From the NCBI GenBank assembly GCA_020635655.1, contig JACJZI010000005.1:248001-312000 (forward strand): 64,000 nucleotides of DNA. The letters run 5' to 3'. The notes below the pieces were generated by a model. That model was not told the origin of the DNA. It made no database searches and saw only the letters and a program-made list of their open reading frames with translations. This stretch comes from Flavobacteriales bacterium. Lineage in GTDB: Bacteria > Bacteroidota > Bacteroidia > Flavobacteriales_F > PHOS-HE28. Made by a program: the position numbers and the translations under genes. Below are positions 33,405 to 43,300 of this stretch, in pieces (position 1 is the stretch's first letter; each line of letters begins with the position of its first letter).

Positions 33405-36400
33405 TCACACAGCCTCGACCTTCAATTTGCCGACCACCCGCAGGATCCTTTCCTGGAGCTTTTCGGCGAGCACCTTGACATGCGGTTCCTTGATCATGTT
33501 GTAATGGTCGCCGGGTACGTCGATCACTTCCAGCGGGCCGGCCGCGAGCCGCTTCCAACCCATGTCCCGGGGGCCTGTGGTGGCGGCTGCGCGGAAAATG
33601 GCGATGGGACCGCGGTACGGTCTCGGTCGGTAGTTGCCGATCGCCTTGTCGTACGTGTCGATGATGTAGTAGTGTCTGGGCTTGGGCGGGATGACCTTCC
33701 CACGCGTCAGGTAATATGCGGCGGCACGGCACAGGAGCCATTGTTTCAATTGGGCAAGCACCCGGCCCTCCCTTCGTTTCTCGGCGGCGAACTCCACGGG
33801 GTCATAGGTATCGAACAGGGCGAGCAGGGCGACCTCCTGACCCGCATCCGTCAGCTGCTGCGCCATTTCGTATGCCACGATGCCGCCGAAGGAATAACCT
33901 CCCAGCATGTACGGCCCACGAGGTCGGGCGCTGCGCAGCTCGGAGACGAAATGCCTGGCGATCTCCTCCACCTGTGTGTACTTGATCGGTCGGCCGTCCT
34001 CGCCTTGATGGAAGAACCCATAGAACGGCTGATCATCGCCCAGGTAGCGCGGCAGGAAATGGTTGGCCTCATCGCCATGGACACAGAAGAACGGCACCCG
34101 ATCGCCATTGGGCTGTATCGCACTGAGGTTGGTCCATTGTTTCGGCATGCCACCCTCGGCGAGCAGCTCGGCGAACGAGGCGATCGTCGGTGCTTCGAAC
34201 AGTGCGCGCAGCGGCAGGTTGCGACCGAAGCGTTCCTCGACCAGTGCCAGCAACTGGATGCCGATGAGCGAATGTCCGCCCAGCTCGAAGAAATTGTCAT
34301 GGACACCGATGCGGGAATTCCCGAGGACCTGTTCCCAGATGGCCGCCAGCGCCTTCTCGATCTCGTTGCGTGGTGCCACGAAGTGCGCGCGCATCGTGCG
34401 TGCCCCCGCCACTGGTGCGGGTAGCGCCTTCTTGTCCACTTTCCCGTTCGGGTTCAGCGGGAAGGCCTTGAGCACCGCGTATGCCGTGGGGAGCATGTGG
34501 TCCGGGAGCCTATCGCGGAGATGGTCGCGCACCGCGGAGACGAGCTCCTGCCGTTGGCTCTCGTCATCGGCCACAGGGCCATCGACGGGAACGAGATAAC
34601 AGACGATCTGCTTTTCGCCGGGTAGGTCGTTCCTGACGATCACCACACGGTCCTTGATCCCACCGACACCCTCCACGGCGTTCTCGATCTCGCCCAGTTC
34701 GATCCGGAACCCGCGCACCTTCACCTGATCGTCGGTGCGGCCGATGAATTCGACCAGCCCGTCGGTGGTCCAGCGTACGAGGTCACCGGTGCGGTAGAGC
34801 ATGGCACCCGGTGCATCGCGGAACGGGTCCGGTACGAACCGCTCGGCGGTCAGGTCCGCGCGTTTCCAATAGCCCAGCGCCACGCCGTCACCCCCGGCGT
34901 ACAATTCCCCCTTCATGCCAACGGGAACAGGCTTCATCTCCGCGTCCAGGACATGCACCTGCGTGCCACCGATCGGTCTTCCGATGGGCACACTGCCGCG
35001 GATCATGTCTGCATCGTCAATGGGATGGCAACACGTGAAAGTGGTGTTCTCGGTGGGCCCGTAACCGTTGATCAGGACGCCCGGTCCGAGTGCCCTCAGG
35101 GCCTTCTTCACGTGCGGCACGCTGAGCACATCCCCGCCCGTGAGGATGTGGCGCAATGGGCGCAGCTTGTCCAGATGTTCGTCCACCAGCAGGTTGAATA
35201 GTCCGGCCGTGAACCAGGCGGTGGTCACCTTCTGTTGTGCAATGGTGGTGGTGATCTCCTGCAGGGTGGGTTTTTGCTGTGGCTGAAGGACCAGTCGCGC
35301 GCCGTTCAACAAGGCCCCCCAGATCTCCAGTGTCGAGGCGTCAAAGGAGATGTTCGACAACTGCAGGAATGTCAGGTCGGGGCCGAACGGCAGGTAGTTC
35401 TGGTCCCGCACCAGGCGAACGATGGCGCGATCCGGCACGACCACGCCCTTGGGTGTGCCGGTGCTTCCGGAGGTGTACATGATGTAGGCCGGGCTTTCCG
35501 GACCGCGAACGACCTGACCCTGCTCGCGTTGCGGGGGCAGGGTGGCATCCAGAAGGACGACCCGCGCACCATGCGGCGGCAGATTGTGCCTGAGATGTGA
35601 TTGGGTGAGCAGCAGACCGACGTTGGTATCGGCGAACATGAAGGTCAGTCGTTCCTTGGGATACGCCGGGTCGAAGGGAACGAAGCAGGCGCCGCAATGG
35701 AGTATCGCGAGCATGGCCACGATCATCTCGGGTCCGCGGTCCACGCAGAGGCCCACTGGATCGCCCGGCCCGACACCCTCGGCGGCCAGGTAACCGCAGA
35801 GGTCCAACATGGAGGCGTGCAGCTCGCGATAGGTGCGCTTCGTGGCCACATGTTCCAGGGCGACGCGATCGGGGTGCGCTTGCACCATGTCCTCGAACAG
35901 GTCCATCACGCTGCGTTCCCTGGACCGGCTTTCAGGCCCTGCGGTCCATTCCGCAGGAGGGAGCGTGGGCGCCACGCTCAGGTCACGGTCCCCGATCAGG
36001 TCACCGATGGGGGAGGATGCATTGGTAGTGATGCGCGATACCAGCATGCGGAACTGTTCGGTCCATGCATGGATCGTGGCCGCATCGAACAGGTCCGTGT
36101 TGTAGCTCCACTCCAATACCAACCGCTCGTCATTGCCCGTGGCGTTCAGGAAGAGCTCGAAGTTCTCATATTGCCTGGGGTCGCTGTGCCAGCGATGCTC
36201 CAGACCGGCGAACGCAACGCCATCGTCCATGTTCATGTCCACATTGAACACGACGGGAACGAGGGGTATCCGGCCCGGTTCGCGCGGTACATGCAGCTTC
36301 TGCAGCAATGTGCCGAAGGTGTAGCGTTGATGGTCGAAGGCATCGAGCACGTCGCCGCGTCGCTCCTTCAGATGATCGATGAACGGCAGGTCCTCATCGA

Positions 36401-37361
36401 TCCGGCTGCGCAGCGCGAGCAGGTTCACGCAATGCCCCACGAGGTCCTTCATGCCCAGATCGTTCTGCCCGGCCGCGGGAAGCCCCACGACCAGGTCGGG
36501 ATCCCCGGTGACGGCATACAGGAACGTCTCGAACGCCGTGAGCAGCGTGGTAACAAAGCTGCTGCCGCTCCGCGTGGCCACCGCCTTGAGCCCCTTCACC
36601 AGGTCCTGCGGCAATTCCACGTCGATACGGGCCCCATTGTACGTCTTCTCCCTCGGACGCTTGTGGTCCACGGGCAGGTCCATCAGCGGCAGGGGCGGCG
36701 CGAACTGCTCGAGCCAGAAACGTTCGATCTGCGCGTGTTCAGACGATCGCTCGAGGTCCTGTAGGGCGAGGGCATAGGCGCTGAAGGCCTGCGCCTCCTG
36801 TAATTCGGACGGAGCACCCGTTCGGAAAGCGGTATACATGCGGCTGATGTCCGCCATGATGATGCCCAGGCTCCATCCATCGCAGATGATGTGGTGTCCG
36901 GTCAATCGAAGTTGATGCTGATGCGGCGCGATGCGGATCAGCTGCACGCGGAAGAGCGGTCCATGGAGCAGGTCGAACGGCGTGCCCAAATCCTCCGTGG
37001 TGATGCGTGCGATCTCCATCTCCGCGTCCTTGTGACCCGTGAGGTCGATCAAGTTCACGGGCACGTGCATCGACCCGAGCACGATGCCCCGGGTACCGGA
37101 CGAATTGATGACCGTGCGCAGGCCCTCATGGCGGTGCACGAGGCGATCGATCGCGCGCTCCAGCGCCGATCGGTCAAGCTCGCCGCGCAACTCCAAGGTG
37201 ACCGCCTCATTGTAGGCGCAGGAAGCGGCGTCGCTCATATGCGCGGCGGTCCACACCTCCCGCTGGGCGGCGGTAGTAGGGTAGGTGAGCACGATGGCCG
37301 GACCGGCGAAGGGATCGAACTCGACGGGCCGGAGCCTTTGTTGCGGGATGAACCTCTCCAT
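33405..37361 (-). CDS. NRPS termination module: C-A-T-TE
   Basis: 1318 residues. Order: condensation domain (residues ~25-460) with intact HHIICDG at 156-162; adenylation domain (~480-985) with TSGSTGTPKG at ~630-639, FDAST around Asp674, GYGPTENTTF and NGKVDKKAL (A10 Lys); thiolation domain with FFELGGHSL (Ser1031); thioesterase domain (~1085-1315) with GGYSFGG (Ser1157), a likely Asp in LFDTYD and a likely His in VPGDHYNM. All catalytic residues appear intact. The Asp at the first A-pocket position fits an alpha-amino acid. The gene follows the PKS/NRPS gene by 14 bp and begins directly with the C domain, so it should accept the chain from the upstream ACP/aminotransferase. Confidence 0.92.
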   Translation of the reverse strand: MERFIPQQRLRPVEFDPFAGPAIVLTYPTTAAQREVWTAAHMSDAASCAYNEAVTLELRGELDRSALERAIDRLVHRHEGLRTVINSSGTRGIVLGSMHVPVNLIDLTGHKDAEMEIARITTEDLGTPFDLLHGPLFRVQLIRIAPHQHQLRLTGHHIICDGWSLGIIMADISRMYTAFRTGAPSELQEAQAFSAYALALQDLERSSEHAQIERFWLEQFAPPLPLMDLPVDHKRPREKTYNGARIDVELPQDLVKGLKAVATRSGSSFVTTLLTAFETFLYAVTGDPDLVVGLPAAGQNDLGMKDLVGHCVNLLALRSRIDEDLPFIDHLKERRGDVLDAFDHQRYTFGTLLQKLHVPREPGRIPLVPVVFNVDMNMDDGVAFAGLEHRWHSDPRQYENFELFLNATGNDERLVLEWSYNTDLFDAATIHAWTEQFRMLVSRITTNASSPIGDLIGDRDLSVAPTLPPAEWTAGPESRSRERSVMDLFEDMVQAHPDRVALEHVATKRTYRELHASMLDLCGYLAAEGVGPGDPVGLCVDRGPEMIVAMLAILHCGACFVPFDPAYPKERLTFMFADTNVGLLLTQSHLRHNLPPHGARVVLLDATLPPQREQGQVVRGPESPAYIMYTSGSTGTPKGVVVPDRAIVRLVRDQNYLPFGPDLTFLQLSNISFDASTLEIWGALLNGARLVLQPQQKPTLQEITTTIAQQKVTTAWFTAGLFNLLVDEHLDKLRPLRHILTGGDVLSVPHVKKALRALGPGVLINGYGPTENTTFTCCHPIDDADMIRGSVPIGRPIGGTQVHVLDAEMKPVPVGMKGELYAGGDGVALGYWKRADLTAERFVPDPFRDAPGAMLYRTGDLVRWTTDGLVEFIGRTDDQVKVRGFRIELGEIENAVEGVGGIKDRVVIVRNDLPGEKQIVCYLVPVDGPVADDESQRQELVSAVRDHLRDRLPDHMLPTAYAVLKAFPLNPNGKVDKKALPAPVAGARTMRAHFVAPRNEIEKALAAIWEQVLGNSRIGVHDNFFELGGHSLIGIQLLALVEERFGRNLPLRALFEAPTIASFAELLAEGGMPKQWTNLSAIQPNGDRVPFFCVHGDEANHFLPRYLGDDQPFYGFFHQGEDGRPIKYTQVEEIARHFVSELRSARPRGPYMLGGYSFGGIVAYEMAQQLTDAGQEVALLALFDTYDPVEFAAEKRREGRVLAQLKQWLLCRAAAYYLTRGKVIPPKPRHYYIIDTYDKAIGNYRPRPYRGPIAIFRAAATTGPRDMGWKRLAAGPLEVIDVPGDHYNMIKEPHVKVLAEKLQERILRVVGKLKVEAV

Positions 37362-37375
37362 GTCGTGTCTCGCGG

Positions 37376-40300
37376 TCAGTTGACTTCGTTCTCCAATACA
37401 AGGTACTGTCCCTCCCGGTCCGGGTCGGGCAGGAACCAGGCGGCATCGCCTTCGGGCGTCCGGCCGAGCCGGGCCCCTTTCATCGGTGGCTCCGTCGCCA
37501 GCTCGATCCGTTCCTCCGCCTTCCGCGCGTGCCCGTTCAGGGTGCTGTTGACCGTACCGATCGGATAGGTGCGTTCGGGCATGAGCCCACTGGCCCTGAG
37601 TTCCTGGCAGCTCTTTTCGAGCGCTTCCAGGATCTTCTCCACGTCCGCCTGGGTATGCGCGGTGGTCAGGAAATGCGGGAAGTCGAGCACATGCACGCCA
37701 TGCAGGCGCATCAACGTGAAGAACAGCTCGGTATAGCCGACGCTCTCGTCGTACTTGGTCTTGAACGCGCTTCCGAAGGACACCCAGCGATAGGGCAGCC
37801 GGTAGGTGTCGAACAGCGCATTGGCCCGTTGCACCATGCCTTCGGTCAGGTCGTTCAGCCGCTCCTGCAGGGCGGGTCCCTGTTCCTTCATGTGGAGGAG
37901 CGCGGCCTTGGCAGCTGCCATGGTGAGCGGATGCCGGACGAAGGTGCCTGCGAAATAGGTCACCCCGGCGGGAGGGACACTGTCATCTCCGAATTGCCAG
38001 TAGCCGCCGTCCAGTGCGTCCATCCATTCGCTCTTTCCGATCATGGCCCCGATGGGCATGCCTCCGCCGATCACCTTCCCGTAGGTGCCGATATCGGCCT
38101 CGACGCCGAAGAGGGCCTGGGCCCCGTTCGGATGCATGCGGAACCCCGTGATCACCTCATCGAAGATCAGGGCACTGCCGTGTTGCCGTGTGATCCGGCG
38201 CACTTCGTGCAGGAAGTCCACCGGGCGGTACTCCATGCGGCGGCTCTGAACGGGCTCCACCAGGACCGCCGCCGCCTCATGACACCGCTGCCGGATGATC
38301 TCCAGGCTCTCCGGCGTTCCATAGTCGAGCACCAACATGTTCTGCACCGCCTCGGGCATGATCCCGGGCGCACCGGGGTAGCTCTTGTGGCTCTTGCTGC
38401 CCCGGATGATCACTTCGTCATTGATCCCATGGTAGCTGCCGCTGAACGAGATGATCAGGCTGCGTCCCGTCACGGTGCGCGCCATGCGCATCGCGCCGAG
38501 CACGGCCTCGGAGCCGGTGTTGCATACGGCTGCGCGCTCGCCCCCGGTCAGCTCGCAAAGCAGGCGGGACACGTCGGCGGCCAGGGGATGCATCGGCCCG
38601 ATCTCGATGCCGGCATCCAATTGGGCATGACAGGCCTGTCGGATGAAGTCGGGCATGTAGCCGAACATCGAACTGCCGAAACCACTGAGGATGTCCACGT
38701 ACGCGTTCCCGTCGATGTCCCAAAGGTGACAGCCCTGGCTCCTGTCCACCACCACTTGATAGGTGAGCTCCTTGATCTGCGGTCTGAACCCGGTGACCAC
38801 CCGTGGATCGGCCATGACCTTGCGGTTCTCCTGAGTGAAGGCCTTGCTCTTTGCGGTCCTCCGCGTATAGCGATCAACGAGGTCATCGAACCAGGCGCGC
38901 TGCTCCGGGGTCAGGTCGTCCACCTTGTCCTTGCTGATGCGGGCCTGTGCCCCGAAGGCCTTTTTTAGCTCGGGAGCATCCTCCAGGGCGGAGGTCACGT
39001 AGCGGACCGACGCTCGGCCCTCCATCCGGCCTTCGTTCGCATCCGTTCCGGCCCCTGCATCCGACCAGTGGGGCAGGATGTGGTCCGCAAGCTTGTCGAG
39101 GTTGGGCAGTTCTTCGTTCAACTGGCGGAAGGAGATCTTCACGCCGAACTTCTTTGAGAGCGACGTGGCCACCTGGGTCAGGAAGAGCGAATCGAGACCC
39201 ATCTCCAGGAAGGTCTCCTCGTTGCTGGCTTCGGCCAGTTCCAGTCCCGAGCTTTCCTCCAGCAGGTGCTTGATCTGCAATATCAATCTGTCCTTCGGGC
39301 CGAGATGGGCGTCCACGGGATCGCTCTCCGGGCCGGAGACGGTCGCTTCGTTCCGCCCATCCAGGCCTGGTGATGCGGCGCGGAGGGTCACGGGCTCCAC
39401 CCAATGACGTATGCGTTCGAACGCATACGTTGGCATGCGCTCCCGCCGTCGCTCCTCCCGCTCGTAGAATTTGTTCCAGTCGATCAGCACGCCGCATTGC
39501 CACAGGGCGCCGACGGCCTTCAGCATTTGCGTCAGTTCATGCCCGTTGCCCGCGCGATCGCCCAGGGAGGGCACAGCCACCTGCGTCCGGTTGTCGGTGC
39601 TTTGCTGCCGTGCGAGCGTGGTGGCCGTGGTGCGCGGACCGACCTCGAGCATCACCCGTGGCGCATCGTTCCAGGCGAACTTCACCGCCTGCGCGAACCG
39701 CACGGTGGCGCGCAGGTGATCGCTCCAATAGTACGGGGAGGTGGCCTCCTCGTCCTTCATCCAATGGGCCGTCACCGTGCTGATGATGGGGATGCGCGGC
39801 GCATTCAGGGGGACGCGCTCCACGACCTTCCGATACGGCGCGATGATGGCGTCCATCATCGGGCTGTGGAACGCGTGGCTGGTCACCAGGAGCTTGCAGG
39901 TGATGCCATCCGCCTCCAATCCCGCCTGGAGGTTCGCGATCGCCTCATGGGGCCCGCTGGCCACGCAGAGTTGGGGACCATTGTTGGCCGCGATGCTGCA
40001 CCCCTCGGGCAGTCTGTCCATGATGTCCTCCTCCGCTGCACGCACACTGAGCATGCTGCCTCCAGGCAGGTCCTGCATCAGGCGACCACGTTCCGCCACC
40101 AGCGTCACGGCGTCCTCCAGACCGAACACGCCCGCCAGGCAGGCCGCGGCGAATTCGCCGATGCTGTGGCCCATCATGGCATCCGGCACAATGCCCCAGT
40201 GCATCCAGAGCTGGGCGAGAGCGTATTGGATGGTGAACAGGGACGCCTGGGTGTGCACGGTCTGCCTGAGCTGTTCCGCGGCCTTCTCCTCCTCGCCGGC

Positions 40301-43300
40301 AGGAGGGAGGATGAGCGCACGCAGATCGGTGCCGAGCTTCTGACCGAACAGATCGCAGCACCGGTCGAAATGTGCCTTGAACACCGGCTCGCGCTCGTAA
40401 AGATCGCGGCCCATGTTCACGTACTGTGAGCCTTGTCCGGGGAACATGAACACGACGCCGGCAGCGGTCTCGTGCAGTTCGCGGGTGCCGGTCAGGTTCG
40501 GGTCCTTGCCTGTGATCGCCTGGACGACCTCATCGTGGCTTCCTCCGACGATGAGACGACGGTGCTTGAAGTGACGCCGGCCGATCTGAAGCGTATACGC
40601 GGCATCCGCGAGGGACGCATCGGGATGTGCCTTCAGCCAGAGTTGAAGGTTCCCGGTCATGGCGTCGAGCGAGGTCCTGCTCTTCGCGCTCAGAAGGAAC
40701 AACTGCCTGTCGCGTGATGCACTGGTCGGTATGGTGACGGGTGGCTCGGCCAGTACCACGTGTGCATTGGTACCGCCCACACCGAAGCTGGACACACCGG
40801 CATACCGCGGCTTGTCACCGCGTGGCCAGGCTACCGTGTCCTGCGCCACATGGAACGGGGAATTGGTGAGGTCGATCGCGGGATTGGGCCTGTCGAAGCC
40901 GATGCTGGCAGGGATCTCGCCGTTCCTCAGGGCGAGTGCGGTCTTGATCACCCCCGCTGCGCCCGCCGCCGCGGTGAGGTGGCCGATATTCGATTTGATG
41001 GACCCGATCGCACAATGTTGACCGTTCCGCTGACCGCCGAAGGCGAGGGTGAGCGCCTCCACCTCGATCGGGTCACCGAGCGGAGTGGCGGTGCCGTGCG
41101 CCTCGATATAGGTGACCTCCTTCGGATCGACCCCGGCATCCGCCTGGGCCAACGCGATCACCTCCGCTTGACCACGGACACTGGGCGCGGTGAAACTGGC
41201 CTTGTCGCTACCGTCGTTGTTCACGGCCGCGCCCTTGATCACGGCGTAGATATGGTCCCGGTCGCGCTCCGCGTCCTCCAGGCGCTTGAGCACGAGGATG
41301 CCGACGCCGTCACTGAAGCTGGTGCCCTTGCCTTCCGCGTCGAAGGTGCGCGTGCTGCCATCCGGGCTGTACATGCCGCCTTCGTTGTAGAGGATGCCGC
41401 TGTGGATGGGCACGGTGATGGCGATCCCTCCGGCCAGCGCCATGTCACAATCCCCATCGCGCAGCGCCTTGAACGCCTGGGCGATCGCCACGAGGGAGGT
41501 GCTGCATGCCGTGTGGATGCTCAAGGCCGGCCCGCGCAGGTCGAATTCGAACGCGAGACGCGTGGCGATGTAGTCCTTTTCGTTCGCGGTCATCACCTGG
41601 AAATCGCCGACCTGCTCGATCAGTTCGGGATGGCCGATGACGTTCCGAGTGTAGTAGGTATTGTTGCCCATTCCGGCGAACACACCGATCAGTCCGCCGA
41701 ATTGCGCCGGATCGTAGGCGGCGTCCTCAAGGGCCGCCCAGGCGGTCTCCAGGAATACGCGTTGCTGCGGGTCCATGAGCGCCGCCACGCGTGGGTTCAC
41801 CCCGAAGAAGCCGGCGTCGAACTTGTCGGCGTCCGTGATCACGCCGCGTGCGGCGACGTAGTCCGGGTCGTTCCGGACCTCTTCCGGGATGCTGGGATCG
41901 AGCTCATCCACCGACCAGCGACTGATGCTGTTCTTCTTCTCGATCAGGTTCCTCCAGAGTTCCTCCACGTTCGCCGCCCCCGGAAAACGGCCGCTCATGC
42001 CAATGATGGCGACGTCCCTTCGGCTCCGGTCACGATGGTCCCGAAGCCGGGCTGCCGCCATTTCCGCGGGTGACGATGCACGCGCATCGCCTTCCAGGAA
42101 TGCGGCACAGGCCCGGATCGTCGGATGTTGGTACAACTTGACGATGGGCAGCTCAAGTCCGCGCATTTCCAGCTGGGCCACGCACTGGATGCTCAACAGG
42201 GAATTGCCGCCCAGGTCGAAGAAATTGTCATCGATACCCACCCGGTCGATCCCCAGAAGCTCCGCCCACGTGGCGGCGATGGCCTCCTGCACCTGTGTGG
42301 CGGGTTGGACATAGGCGACGTCCAGGTCGGGGCGCTTGACGTCGGGTGCCGGGAGGGCCTTGCGGTCGATCTTGCCACTGGGCGTCCGGGGCAGCTCCTT
42401 CACGGCCACGAAAACGGAGGGTTGCATGTAGTCGGGCAGCAGCCCGGCAAGGTGCTTGCGGAGCTCGTTGGTGCTCAGATCGGTCCGGGCCACGTAGTAC
42501 CCGACCAATCGTTTCAGTCCGGGACGGTCCTCACGTACGCTGGCCACGGCCTGCACGACCGCGAGATGCTTCTCCATGGCCACTTCCACTTCTCCCAGCT
42601 CGATCCGATAGCCACGCACCTTCACCTGGCCATCGATACGTCCCCTGTAATCGATGTCGCCGTTGGGTAGTTCCGCGGCGCGGTCGCCGGTCCTGTATAT
42701 CCGACCTCCGGGCATGAACGGGTCCGGCAGGAATCGTTCCGACGTCAGGTCGTCCCGGCCGATGTAGCCCCTGGCCACGCAGGCACCGCCCAGGAAGAGC
42801 TCGCCTTCCGCACCCTTCTTCACGGGCCGTAGGTCCTCGTCGAGCACATAGAGCTTCACATGGTCGATGGCACTGCCGATGTTGGGCAGTGCGGGCCAGG
42901 TCGATGGGTCTCCCTTCAGTTCGAGCTCGCTCACCACATGTCCCTCGGTGGGACCGTACTGGTTGCAGAACCGGCAGCCAGGGAGCTGTTCGAACAATGA
43001 TCGGATCGCCGGGGTGATGCGCAGTTGCTCGCCACTGGTGAAGACCTCCTTCAACGAAGTGGGCACTTCACCGGTGCGTTCGACGGCTTCGGCCAGGTAC
43101 TGGAGTGCCACGAAAGGCACGATGATCCGGTCGATCCGCTGCGCGATGATCTTGCGAAGGAGCTGCGAGCTGTTCAGTCGGTCCTCGTCCGTGATCAATA
43201 CCAAGGTGCCACCCTGCGCGAATGTGGTCAGGATCTCCTGGAAACTGACATCGAAGCTGATGGGGGCGAACTGCAGGGTACGGTCACCTGCACCGCAGAC

